Below are positions 31,304 to 42,588 of a DNA stretch of 64,000 nucleotides, in pieces. Made by a program: the position numbers and the translations under genes. Within the stretch, counting starts at the first letter, position 1, and every line of letters starts with the position of its first letter. Below the pieces are notes generated by a model, which made no database searches, was not told where the DNA came from, and saw only the letters and a list, made by a program, of their open reading frames with translations. This DNA comes from Telmatactis stephensoni. Its lineage: Eukaryota; Cnidaria; Anthozoa; Actiniaria; Isophelliidae. Location of the stretch: positions 496,001 through 560,000 of the forward strand of contig JALIZF010001687.1 in the NCBI GenBank assembly GCA_029948255.1. The letters run 5' to 3'.

Positions 31304-31907
31304 ATCACCAGATAATTTATAAGTTTCTATTTGACCTCGCGTTTGGTCACGTAATGTCTTTTATTCATATATAAAACATCCGAAACATGAACGAAAAAAC
31401 ACACGATTTGTTATTGTGTCAAAAACACCGTTGTAGAAGTCTTTACAGCAGACAATTGAGATACATAGTGAAATATAAAGTTGAATAAACTGGTATATTC
31501 ATCTCCAATACTTTGACCAAATATCGAACTCTAAATGGAGTACTTGAAAGGAAGCCCTCGCACTCCTCGCCACGATAAAGACTATTTCCTATGAGCTGGA
31601 AATCTACGAATTTCTAAATGAACATACATAGAAGCAAGTCAATTATATTCCTCATTCAAGCATTCAAGAGATCTTGAGAGGTTTTTGTACTGAATTTTAA
31701 TATCGAAATTATCACCAGATAATTTATAAGTTTCTATTTGACCTCGCGTTTGGTCACGTAATGTCTTTTATTCATATATAAAACATCCGAAACATGAACG
31801 AAAAAACACACGATTTGTTATTGTGTCAAAAACACCGTTGTAGAAGTCTTTACAGCAGACAATTGAGATACATAGTGAAATATAAAGTTGAATAAACTGG
31901 TATATTC
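31304..31907. repeat. R1-R2-R1 compact repeat structure
   Basis: Two 197-bp direct copies (31304-31500 and 31711-31907), nearly identical, flank repeat R2 (31501-31710). R2 alone occurs at 27136. The layout (direct terminal repeats around a short core) resembles a terminal-repeat miniature element, but the ends lack TG...CA. A duplication event is an alternative. Confidence 0.8.
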
Positions 31908-32341
31908 GCAGTTAATATTTTTGCATGTCGGAGATATATAATACCCATGCATGATAATAGAGGGACAAAGGCAAACACTAATAGCTACTGACAGACAAAT
32001 TGATTAAACAGATATTCTTTAGTTTAAGTTAGCCGATTCAAAAAAGGTCTTTATGTTACGGTTAACTATTTCCTGGAATGGTGAAGAAAGCTTGACACGA
32101 CTCGGGGAAGAGTACGAACGGGGTCAGTCATTGGAGCCTCTCCTAAAAGGGGCTCCTGGGGCACAAGTGAACGCACGTGTGAGTCTAGTTTGAATCTGAA
32201 AAACAAACTGCTTAAATTGTAATTCTCATGAAATACTTTTAAACGAGAAATAAACAACACTTCAAACAACAGTTCAGATCTGGACGTTTGGTCGGTCCCA
32301 GCAAACCACACAACACATTTCTTGTGATAAGTTGTCTCTTA
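31908..32341. other. Spacer, nothing recognised
   Basis: Non-coding sequence before the next element. Short minus-strand ORFs show no family signature. Confidence 0.4.
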
Positions 32342-32541
32342 CAGTACTGCTCTCGAGTAACGTCCCCTCTACTCGCGAGTACGAGTGTCGAGTCAATCGA
32401 GTACTTTTTTTTGAATCGCGAGTCCCAGTATTTAATGAGCTGAACCAAAACAATAGGGACTCGATACTCGATACTCGCGAGTCAAACGAGTGAGTTGTAA
32501 CGTCTTTCCAATCATTCCAGTTTAATAACTCGGCGATGACT

Positions 32542-32826
32542 TATCTTCAGTTTTGATTCCTAGAAGTGCATTAATTAGCATAACATGTCCGCATTTATAA
32601 ATATAAATTTATCGCAAGATATGTTGTCATCTTCACTGGATCTGTCGGACTTTACTGGCGATGACAGAATGATGTACTGTATTTTAGCTACGGCTGTGCA
32701 TTGTATTTTTTTATCTTTAGTTTTGATTCCTAGAAGTGCATTAATTAGCGTAACGTCCGCATTTATGAATATAAATTTATCGCAAGATATGTTGTCATCT
32801 TCATTGGATCTGTCGGACTTTACTGG
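32542..32826. repeat. Tandem duplication (~115 bp, two copies)
   Basis: Both copies contain 'ttttgattcctagaagtgca' and 'cgcaagatatgttgtcatct'. They differ by a few substitutions and small gaps, so the duplication is not recent. Confidence 0.85.
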
Positions 32827-33414
32827 CTATTTACATCTTTCTTTGATTTTATTTAGATGTTACTGTTGTCGAATGTATCCGTTATCAGAACGATGTTAAA
32901 TAAAATTGCCTTTGAGATTTTCACACAGTGGCTAATTGACCGTGAACTCTTAGATGTTTATTTGGTTTCTTTTGTTATTAGTCACGGCAAGCTTATTTTC
33001 AGAAAGCTCAGATTCACACAGTCTTTTGTTTTGTTTTTCTTGATATGAATCTAAAATATCTATTTCTAATTTTCAATAAAGCAGATAATTGTAACTGCTG
33101 TTTACAGTGCAAATCTCAAAACTGTGACCAGTGTTGATGTCAGTGTTCGTATACTGTTGTCTCGCCATCCTCTAATTAGTGCTTAGATACATTTAGGAGA
33201 TAAGATGAGAGAATACTCGGTTGCTAATTGCTCTTTCAAAACAATGCAAAAAATAGTTATTCATACTGTACTTCTTTCAGAGCCATGAGTCATGACCATG
33301 AATGCTTTAAAAATAAATCTTTCACGTTTGTTAAATAAAAGTCCCATTTAGACAAATAATGATAATAATGAACCAACTACATTGTTAAAATTCTATCATT
33401 TACCGATTCGGATA

Positions 33415-33485
33415 TACCCTGCGAGCAGAATCTTTTTTAACCTCTTTTGCCCGAGGAGGTTAAAGAAGATTCTGCTCGCAGGGTA
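33415..33485. mobile_element. Foldback MITE, near-perfect hairpin, 9-bp TSD
   Basis: 71 bp that folds on itself: TACCCTGCGAGCAGAATCTT pairs with its complement, with an 8-10-nt loop. Flanks ATTCGGATA (33406-33414) and ATTTGGATA (33486-33494) look like a 9-bp duplication with one change, suggesting MULE-type insertion. Confidence 0.85.
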
Positions 33486-34175
33486 ATTTGGATAGGGCTA
33501 TAGATTATAAATCTAAATCGGTATTCGGAAGTGTTTTATGAACTATTCTGTGACTCTACTGAACAGTGCCGTTTTTTATCATTTTCTGATCAAATAGTAA
33601 ATTATTTCCAGCCGAAAACAATCCCTTGCTGATCCTTATCAGGTATTCTTTTACATTTTCACATGCTGATCGTGCCGATAACAACAAACCCGCCTTGAAT
33701 TAATTTCCTCAGTGAAGAAATCCGTTTCTTCTGTTTACAAACTATTGTATGTCCTTCTAATTACAAGAGCTCCTAAACCATCTTTTTATTCAACCTCATA
33801 CAATTACTTAACTAGTCAAGAACTTCGATGAATTTCGAAATGAATATTAACCGAGAGGAGCACATCGTAAAAACAATCACAGTGACAGCGAGTTATGTTT
33901 CTTCTGCCGGCAAGATCTGAAAAACAAAGTTATACTTCAAATTTCTCGACAAATGTCATCTCGCTCGACTTAAATTACGGTCTCAACATGCTTCATTCTA
34001 CAAAATTAACTTCTCTTAAATCAGACTCGTTTGACTTGCGAGTACAAGTGACTCGAGAATCGCGAGTTGTTAAGTAAGTCATGAATATTCAAAAAATTAG
34101 GACTCGCGATTCATCGAAGACACTCGACACTCGTACTCGCAAGTAGAGGGGACGTTACTCGAGAGCGGTACTGTA

Positions 34176-34683
34176 AATCAGTGAAATTGCTAGGGTTGTT
34201 TTCAACAACCTGCAGATAAACAACACATGGCATGGATAAAGTATCCTGCAAGTACCTCTCAAAAGTCGGACATCAGTACAATCAATAACTTGTTGAGCCA
34301 GGACCTTCAAAGATTGAAGACTTTTCTGAATTCTGACCAATTTTCAACTTTGAAGTGTCTTTTCAGTTGTTTTTACCCATGAAGGAAGGGATTGTACCAG
34401 CTTCTTACAGGAACAGAATAAAGGCAAGTAAACATATTGTATTTGTAAATTAAATTGATATGTTATGTTTGCATTGCATATGAAAAATAAATTTTGATTG
34501 ACACACACCAAAACTTCTTTCATGCAAGTGTAAGAGAGTCATGACAGGGAAAAAATAGTGTTTATAGTATGTTTTGATTTGTCATTAGGGTATCCTTCAA
34601 GGTTGTGCCTTTTACAATCAATATGGATAAATTTATTTAAAGTGGGGTGGGGTAGTCACTATTACATTCTCTCCCTGTAAAAA
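34176..34683. other. Spacer, nothing recognised
   Basis: Non-coding, AT-rich; no supported gene. Confidence 0.4.
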
Positions 34684-35810
34684 ATAGGCGTCTGCCAGAC
34701 GCATGTGTCTACAACCTACAGTAGCTGTAAGTGAGTACTGCTGAGCATCTGTGGACCCAAACCCTGAGTGTTGAAATATGCAAGCAGATGTTTTTCATTT
34801 CTTTTCCCTTGTTTCTATCAGAACGAAGGAGTAAGATTTAAAAAATCCCAAAAATTTATATGTCATACTTTGGTACTCTATGGGAAATATCAAATAAGAT
34901 ATAAAACATTTTTGAGAACGGACGTGATAATCACTTTATTGTGATGAACTGGAACATACATAATAAATCTAAATGATAACAATATCAAATATAAAACTTA
35001 TGTAAAAGACTATTTGTTAGAGGAAAAAATAGTCATGATATTTTAAAAGTTGAACAATACAAAATAAAAAAACATTTTTGAGAACAGAAATGATAACATT
35101 GTGATGAACTGGAACATGCATAATAAATCTAATTTATAACTATATCAAATATAAAACTTATGTAAAAGAATATTTGTGAGGGATTGTCTATTTTTCCCTT
35201 CAATGATCATGAGGGATTGTTTAGTTGTTTTCCCTTCAATAAGGGATTTTCGTAGTTTTCTTCTGCTACACCTTTGTGTCCTTTGTTTCGTATCGGTACT
35301 AGTTGAGGCAAATCAGCCGTCGCGTAGAAACGCTGTCTCGCTGGTCGCAGCAGGTCAGACTTTGGACATAAACATTGACCTAAAACATGAAGAAGACTAA
35401 AAGAACACTTCATGTGAACATTTGCTGCAATAAATGTCATGCTTCGCTTCATTATTTGATGTTTATGTACCAGTAAACTTGACTTCCCTCCAACCAATGA
35501 GGTATCTTGGAAGCTCTCTCTTTAGTTGGAATATGTGCGATATATCGGTAAAATATCGAGTCAACGGCTGAATAGCACTCATAACGTACGCCAAAAAGCT
35601 TTGGTAAATGAAATTTCCTTGAATTTCTAAAGAATATTAACTTTAACTTACCTAGAACTCGCCGCCACGAGCTAGACCAAAGTTGTTTGGTCGAATGCTG
35701 ATTGGTTCCGAGGGATCCCGAAAATAACAATTGGGCTTCCTGTGGTGTTACGGACTTACTTACACGCACGATGACATAGTACGGCTACTGCCTCTACGAG
35801 GCTGTAGCCA
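34684..35810. mobile_element. Possible copy B of the hairpin-ended repeat family
   Basis: The left end 'taggcgtctgccagacgcatg' and right end hairpin GGCTACTGCC..GGCTGTAGCC resemble the end structures of 5551-7196. A direct duplication inside (about 34905-35030 and 35070-35175) repeats 'gataacattgtgatgaactgg'-type sequence. No protein was recognised; family membership is tentative. Confidence 0.35.
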
Positions 35811-36407
35811 CAAAAAGAATCCTTAAACATTTTTAATTTTTACTTAATAAAAAAATTCTGGGCTACATGTGACAAATGTTAGGGTGATCAGGCCTAACAA
35901 CTAAACTACATTTTCTTTCTCAAACTTTTCTGGTTAACAATACAGGGCTTAAAATAACTGCTGGACATGGGATGCCCAGCCAAAATGATCTATTGTCCAG
36001 CTGAATGTCAAGTACTTCGGTCATCTTGACTGCCAACTTGAAATTGAACTTTTTTGTAAATTTTGTAGGTCAGGGTTTTTAAGTCTAGTGAGTAGATTGA
36101 TGGGTGGTTGGTGGTGAAGAAAGTCTTTCTAATGATGATGTTGTGACAGTGTGACTGCTAATGGCGATATTGCGACAGTGTGAAAAACAATTGTGTTGAG
36201 GATTACCTTTGTTATCAGGTGAAATTATTAATTTCATAATCCCTATGAATATTCACATCTTTTAAAAAAATACCAGTTGTAGTCAACAACAAGATTGAAA
36301 TAATTGTCAATCTCTTTCCATCACTAGTCAGAGAGTGGAAATTTTACAGTTGTGGATGTAACACAACAGTGTCACGGACTCAACACACATGAAATCTAAA
36401 AAGAAAA
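35811..36407. other. Spacer, nothing recognised
   Basis: No gene or clear repeat boundaries. Confidence 0.4.
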
Positions 36408-36511
36408 CTAGACGCAGCCATGCGTTCACTCATGCCCATGTGAAAGCAAGCCAAATATCGGCTTAAAAAGGCATTTAGATATGAGCTGCCTTTATGTCTG
36501 ATATTTATTAA

Positions 36512-37066
36512 GGTGACTGGCTACTATTGGAAAAAATAATGAAAAATCGTTTAAACCACAATTTTCTGGAGGGAAATTTAATGCTGGTCTCAAAAACGAA
36601 AAGAAAAAAGGGGTGTCCCGCGCTCGTTTTCGAGATAATCAGCATTGAATGAATGCCTATCTCTGAATTTTTTGAGGTGAAAATCGCTCAACCGGAAGTG
36701 AATAGAAAAGAAATATACAACTCATGAAATAACATTTCTACAACTACTACAATTGCACAAATATTAGATTATGTCGTATTCTTCGTAGTGGTGTGGATAA
36801 TTTTGATGTGACAGTGAAAAAAATACCTTCCTTTTACATATTTTGTTCGTCAGGTCTGAACAAAAATTATCGTAAGTTCGAACAAATTTCCCTACAAAAA
36901 TCCATTTTTTCATAAGCTAGAATAATGAACTTTTTTTCAAAATTTGATATGAGTTAGATTTTTACATATGTTTTCAATTAAGTGAATAAAAATTATATGG
37001 TCCCATGCAAAATTAGCTTGTGCGAATGTGCTCAGTAGGCTAAAATTTCTATGGTAGCCAGTCACC
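36512..37066. mobile_element. TTAA-flanked MITE, 555 bp
   Basis: Ends GGTGACTGGCTACTATTGG and CTATGGTAGCCAGTCACC, flanked by TTAA at 36508-36511 and 37067-37070, as for piggyBac or Kolobok targets. Internal sequence ('ctcgttttcgagataatcag') recurs degenerately at about 41320-41440, marking another family member there. Confidence 0.75.
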
Positions 37067-37559
37067 TTAAGTAATTTTATAGCTGCTAGGGTAACGGCAT
37101 GTTGACAAATGCCTGTATTGCATGATGTTGCAGACTCATTGTAGCATCACGAAAGAACGCCGTCCTTTTTGAGTGACCTGTTTGACCTCGGTCTATTTTC
37201 TTTGATATTTTAAAGTAGCTGTTGCTTTGCAATCATTGACTTTCTAATAGTATTTATTTTAGTTTATACACCAAAAAATTTCAGCCATACCATTTAATTA
37301 CTGAGAACAATTGAAATACATAATGTGTTCAATCTTTCCTTTTATCCTTAAAATGTGCAGTCAATGATAAGAAATTCTTGAAATTCTCAAATTTCCTTTT
37401 GAAATCAAAGAGCCAGACAAGCTGTCGCTCGAGTCAAAATATATTGGAAATTAAATCAAATTAAAAAACAGCTTAAAATGCTTCAAAACCAGAAAAAAAC
37501 ACACAAAAAAAAATGAAAAGATAATATTTACTACATAGTAAGGCAAAAACAATTATTTT

Positions 37560-37640
37560 ATGTTCCATGAGGATTCGAGCCTGGACCTGTGTATTTGCTC
37601 TATATGCTGGTGTTACACGCTGCTCTAAATGATTGCCTGG
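37560..37640 (-). repeat. tRNA-derived SINE-like fragment
   Basis: Minus strand has box B-like GGCTCGAATCC (37571-37581) and an upstream box A-like 'atttagagcagcgtg'. It is not a credible intact tRNA. Confidence 0.4.
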
Positions 37641-38097
37641 GGTGCCTGTGGCTTGCCTCGTTTTCATGGCACATTCTCGACTACACATTCTTGACTACGA
37701 CTGATAGATAGATTGATAGAAAAGGCAAACTTAGACTCGAGTGTCTTTTTTAAAGAAATTATATTGTCGACCATATGGTGCTCATTGTAGGATTGCCCTT
37801 TTTGTTTTTTTCGTTTCGTACGCGTACTAGCATTAACATGGTCCTGACGACTGAAACACTTAACTTACATTACAACTGATTATACTATTTGTCTTGTGCA
37901 AAGCCTTTTAGCATGTGTGTACTATACTATTGTTCTACAAATACCACTAGAATGTAAGGACTAGAGAAATTTTCCTTCGACCATGAAAAAATAGTACGCG
38001 TATTAGTTAGCAGTCGACTCCAAGCACATTGTTTTCTATTGTCCATTACTATCTACCACAAACTAAATAGTCATTTTCTTTTCACTGTGTACTAATG

Positions 38098-38420
38098 TAC
38101 CAACGTACTAGTATATGCCAGTACTATCATTCAAACCTGTACGTAGTACTGCCACTACCGTACTGTGTACGAACGAACGAACGTACTTGTATGCCAGTAC
38201 TATCATTGGAACCTGTACATAGTATTGCCACTGCTGTACTGTGTTTGAACGTACGAACGTACTAGTATATGCCAGTACTATCATTCGAACCTGTACATAG
38301 TACTGCCACTACCGTACTGTGTACGAACGTACGAACGTACTAGTATGCCAGTACTATCATTGGAACCTGTACGTAGTACTGCCACTACCGTACTGTGTAC
38401 GAACGTACCAACGTACTAGT
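38098..38420. repeat. GTAC-rich ~78-bp tandem repeat, left array (~4 units)
   Basis: Units such as 'cgtactagtatatgccagta' plus 'ctgtacgtagtactgccact'. They are the reverse complement of the units at 39428-40652, so the two arrays face each other. Confidence 0.92.
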
Positions 38421-38427
38421 ATTCGAA

Positions 38428-38547
38428 CGTCCTCAGAGACCCAGGGCGTCAGGGAGGGGAGCGGACGGGAAAGGACGTCCTTTTACCCTCTTTCTTTTCT
38501 CCTCCGCTCCCCTCCCCCCTCCCTGATGCCCTGGGTCTCCGAGGACG
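38428..38547. mobile_element. Small TIR MITE with 9-bp TSD
   Basis: Inverted ends CGTCCTCNGAGACCCAGGGC continue into GGGAGGGGAGCGGA. Flanks GTATTCGAA (38419-38427) and GTATTCAAA (38548-38556) look like a 9-bp duplication with one change (MULE-like). A piece of its interior is also present at about 11645-11690. Confidence 0.8.
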
Positions 38548-39193
38548 GTATTCAAAGTTATAGTGAGGTTTCCTTATTGGGCATCCTTTTTTCATTGGCA
38601 TAAAAGGTTTACCTTCACTTACAAAATGTAATAAACTAACTTTTCACCGCAAACAATCATGCGACCAAGCGAACCATTACCTAATACTGTCACTACCGGA
38701 CTGTGAACTTACGAACAAGCAACCGAACATGCCAAACTAGGCAGTCTATAGTCTATAGACTATAGTCTAGTATAAGCGGTTTTCAAAGTCCAAAGAGAAA
38801 TTTTGTTTCCTGCTGTGTTTCTCTGGAAATCCGGCCGTCTTGTGCGCCGCAGGTAATCCTCGCGGCAGTGTTGCATGCCCTCAGTGCTGCTCTGGCCTCT
38901 CTTTTCATTAATGACAGACGTTTCTCTTGTGATCACAAAGAAAGGCACAGTATTTTTGAGGACTGATATTTTATATGTCGTGTAGAAAAAAATCTATAAA
39001 ATCATCAAAAGAAAACAAAATGATCGTGCATGTAGTTATGTGAAGAATTCACACTTACATTATGATTTTTAGCACCTAAACTACTCCGGTAAACAATGAA
39101 CAAAGAGCTTTGTTTTATGGAGTAAGAACGCGTGCATTTGATGTTTGATACACTTCTCAGACTTCTCGAACGACTGCATATGTGTCGAGAAGT

Positions 39194-39406
39194 ATGAGTA
39201 AAAAAAGCTCTCCCAATAAGTCCCTCTCCATACGGGATGGGGCAAATGGCAAACGATCTCTCCACGTAAAGAGCGGGGAGAATTCCTACAAGTCAGTGGC
39301 AAACTTCTACTTCACAATTTATGGATTCGTGGAGTTCCCTCCAGAACACCACATACTAAGTGGCTACCTTCTAGATGTAATCCGCAGTGATGGCGAAACG
39401 ATGTAA
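39194..39406 (+). CDS. Candidate exon, unknown protein, ending near a GTAAGT donor
   Basis: An ATG at 39194 opens a frame (MSKKSSPNKSLSIRDG...) running to about 39402, where ACGAT|GTAAGTATAT gives a good splice donor; read through, the frame stops at once. The encoded segment has a basic Ser/Lys-rich start and a folded-looking end (NFYFTIYGFVEFPPE, LSGYLLDVIRSDGE). I do not recognise the family. The next exon would have to lie beyond the 39428-40652 tandem array and was not found. It may be the first exon of a host gene or of the element defined by the inverted arrays. Confidence 0.4.
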   Translation: MSKKSSPNKSLSIRDGANGKRSLHVKSGENSYKSVANFYFTIYGFVEFPPEHHILSGYLLDVIRSDGETM

Positions 39407-39427
39407 GTATATATTTTCATTGTCGTT

Positions 39428-40652
39428 ATCTTCCAATGATAGTACTGGCATATACTAGTACGTTCGTACGTTCGTACACAGTACAGCAGTGGCAGTACTA
39501 CGTACAGGTTCCAATGATAGTACTGGCATATACTAGTACGTTCGTACGTTCGTACACAGTACGGTAGAGGCAGTACTACGTACAGGTTCCAATGATAGTA
39601 CTGGCATATACTAGTACGTTCGTACGTTCGCACACAGTACGGTAGTGGCAGTACTACGTACAGGTACCAATGATAGTACTGGCATATACTAGTACGTTTG
39701 TACGTTTGTACACAGTACGGCAGTGGCAGTACTACGTACAGGTTCCAATGATAGTACTGGCATATACTAGTACGTTCGTATGTTCGTACACAGTACGGTA
39801 GAGGCAGTACTACGTACAGGTTCCATTGATAGTACTGGCATACAAGTACGTTCGTACGTTCGCACACAGTACGGTAGTGGCAGTACTACGTACAGGTTCC
39901 AATTATAGTACTGGCATATACTAGTACGTTGGTACGTTCGCACACAGTACGGTAGAGGCAGTACTACGTACAGGTTCCAATGATAGTACTGGCATATACT
40001 AGTACGTTCGTACACAGTACGGCAGTGGCAGTACTACGTACAGGTTCCAATGATAGTACTGGCATATACTAGTACGTTCGTACATTCGTACACAGTACGG
40101 CAGTGGCAGTACTACGTACAGGTTCCAATGATAGTACTGGCATATACTAGTACGTTGGTACGTTCGAACACAGTACGGCAGTGGTAATACTACGTACAGG
40201 TTCGCTTGGTAGTACTGGCATATACTAGTACGTTCGTACGTTCGCACACAGTACGGTAGTGGCAGTACTATGTACAGGTTTGCTTGGTAGTACTGGCATA
40301 TACTAGTACGTTCGTACGTTCGCACACAGTACGGTAGAGGCAGTACTACGTACAGGTTCGCTTGGTAGTACTGGCATATACTAGTACGTTCGTACGTTCG
40401 CACACAGTACGGTAGAGGCAGTACTACGTACAGGTTTGAATGATAGTACTGGCATATACTAGTACGTTCGTACGTTCGAACACAGTATGGCAGTGGCAGT
40501 ACTACGTACAGGTTCGAATGATAGTACTGGCATATACTAGTACGTTCGTACGTTCGCACACAGTACGGCAGTGGCAGTACTACGTACAGGTTCCAATGAT
40601 AGTACTGGCATATACTAGTACGTTCGTACACAGTACGGCAGTGCCAGTAGAG
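39428..40652. repeat. GTAC-rich ~78-bp minisatellite, right array (~16 units)
   Basis: Units contain 'gatagtactggcatatacta', one or two CGTACGTT copies, 'acacagtacgg' and 'gcagtactacgtacagg'. Unit length is mostly near 78 bp, with some 8-bp shorter. On the minus strand the 78-bp units stay open as a 26-residue repeat (YYHWNLYVVLPLPYC...) in stretches of 167, 82 and 210 codons. Loss of 8-bp blocks shifts the frame, so coding is doubtful. Confidence 0.95.
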
Positions 40653-42212
40653 GTTCGCACAATAATAAATAGCATACTACAACTAATATAAGGACAAGTT
40701 GATATGAGGGCTTGTGTTTCCTATAAGCCAGTCATCGTTGCTTCTACTCTATTCCGAGACGCTATTTCTGCTACATGGCTGACTGATCTATTCTCTACCG
40801 TTGATGTCAAATGCTAATGCAACTATTAGCACAACCAAACGACGGAGCTACGTTATTCCGACGTAGAAAGAGAAAAAATGCGAAATGTCGATCCTATATT
40901 GTGCATGGTATATTGTCGACAATTATAAAGAAAACTTTTTAATTTCTAATTGAGTGTGTTGAGAATAGTATTGTTTATAAAGGGGAAAAGTTTTATTACA
41001 ATATTTACACCCGATCCTCTTCAAACGGTCCTGAAAATATGTGGGCGAATTTACCTCAGTTTTAATCAAAATTTGGTGGCATTTGGTTAGAACCACTATA
41101 TCTCGTAAACTACTTGCACGTTCTGAAAAATATTCGGCTAGCTTCTAAGTTAGACTGATGGCATTGTGCTCAGAAAATATTATAAAATTCTGAAGGGTAC
41201 CATGTAGACTCAAATTTTCAGATTGCACGGATTTTAGGTGGACATGTTCTTAAGGTTTATACTGACTATACTTTGTTAAAAAGTGATTAGAAAGCTTTCA
41301 AGTTCAATTGAAACTTTTTGGGTATGGCATTTAATGCGGATTCCAAAAATACAAAAAAATAGGGGTGTCAAATGCTCGTTTTCGAGTTAATCAGCTATGA
41401 ATGAATACCTATATCTACACATTTTTTTAGCAAAAATAGCTGAACTCGAGGCAAAAAGAAAAAAAATTATAAATAAAAAAATAAGAGTTCCACCAAAGTT
41501 AATCCTAGAGGGTAATGATTATGATACTCGGCAAACTTCAAAGGGACTGACAATGAACTCAAAATGGACGATGAGTACGGTTTTGACAGTGCACAATCTT
41601 TTGTTTTACCTTCATTTATTATGCTTGACTGACCTGACCCAAACGTTTTCATTGGCTGATTGTCAAGTATATGTAGGAATGCTTTTGTTTTGTACACGGT
41701 CACGGTTGGAAAAAGTGAACAAGATAATAGAACAATGCATTTCATAACCATCTTATTCTATTAACTTTGGTTCCACTACTTTGACACATGGAAATATTTT
41801 CGGAAATATAAGTATTATTTTCATTAAATTATAAAGTAAGTAATTGTAGTGAAATAACAAAAATCACCTTCATTTTCTTGATTTTTGTACTTTAGGTTGT
41901 CCCCAATTGAAAAAAAAGCACAACAATCCATTTTTTCATAGGAAAAAGTGATGACATTTTTCTAAAAAAACTGATATGTTGGAGATATTTTAAAAGGTGC
42001 TCTTTGAAATAAGTGCAAAAAACGTATAGGTTCCAGTGCAAAAACGAAGGGTTTTGTGCCGTTGAATGCATAAAAATAGCGAAAATAATAAAGAGCCAAC
42101 AAAGTCCAGCCAAATTGAAAATGATGACCGCTAGGCATTGTGGTACAGTCCACAATGCAAAGCGGCCTAAGTTCAGAAACACATGAAAGATTTCTTAAAA
42201 TGAGGTAATTAC
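40653..42212. other. Intergenic with one degenerate TTAA-MITE relative
   Basis: Nothing coding is supported. About 41320-41440 resembles the interior of the 36512-37066 MITE ('ctcgttttcgagttaatcag'). The ORFs at 41397-41747 and 41892-42182 have low-complexity composition and no family signature. Confidence 0.45.
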
Positions 42213-42415
42213 CAGATCTTTTGGTTGCCAGCGTCTACCATCTGTATTTGGAAAACATATCCTCTCATGTTTTGGGACTGGAATTTGGCTGACACATTGG
42301 TAGTGAAGTTAGTGGCCACAATCAGCCTTGTCTTCTTCTGGTCTTGGAAGACCAGACAATCATCCTTTTCAAATAAACCCGCTTGGCAGGACTGGTTTGA
42401 TGGACTCGCATTATT
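42213..42415 (-). CDS. Candidate internal exon of a host gene, unknown
   Basis: Minus strand: acceptor CAATTTTAG before 42415 and donor GTAATTAC after 42213, 203 bp, open in one frame (67 codons plus 2 nt). The encoded segment includes CQAGLFEKDDCLVFQDQ and TNVSAKFQSQNMRGYVFQIQ and looks like real protein with balanced composition. It may be an extracellular beta-rich domain. Neighbouring exons were not found within the window, and I do not recognise the family. The adjacent LINE fragment upstream is in the same orientation. Confidence 0.45.
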
Positions 42416-42588
42416 CTAAAATTGAATCAATATTAATATTTTTTTCATAAGTAAGCCAAAGCAAAATTTTGGAACAAAAAAATTGTATGGCGGTCACTGA
42501 TTAACCAACATTTGCTTTCCACTCTGCGAACATGCCGTACGTAACAACAACACAAGGGGCTCCTTACAACCAAATTGTCATTGTTCTG

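Larger units (their letters stand above)
32342..34173. mobile_element. Tc1/mariner-like non-autonomous element, 1,832 bp
   Basis: Inverted ends CAGTACTGCTCTCGAGTAAC...GTTACTCGAGAGCGGTACTG continue for over 50 bp with repeated 'actcgcgagt' motifs. TA flanks both sides (32340-32341, 34174-34175), as for Tc1/mariner. No transposase ORF. Inside are a ~115-bp imperfect tandem duplication (about 32542-32655 and 32709-32826) and a foldback insertion (33415-33485). Confidence 0.75.
36408..37741. mobile_element. Copy C of the hairpin-ended repeat family
   Basis: The left end ACTAGACGCAGCCATGCGTTC and right end 'gatagatagattgatagaaa' plus 'aggcaaacttagactcgag' match 5551-7196 at both ends. It contains a TTAA-flanked insertion (36512-37066) and a SINE-like piece (37560-37640). 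Confidence 0.5.

Noticed and set aside
31304..31907. R1-R2-R1 as a standard LTR/TRIM element
   Set aside because: The 197-bp repeats lack TG...CA ends, and no primer site or target duplication was found; left as an unexplained repeat structure.
38098..40652. CRISPR-like array
   Set aside because: Units are contiguous ~78-bp tandem repeats without unique spacers, in animal DNA.
41397..41747. 116-aa ORF near 41.4 kb
   Set aside because: Its first part overlaps a degenerate copy of the TTAA-flanked MITE, and the rest shows no family signature.
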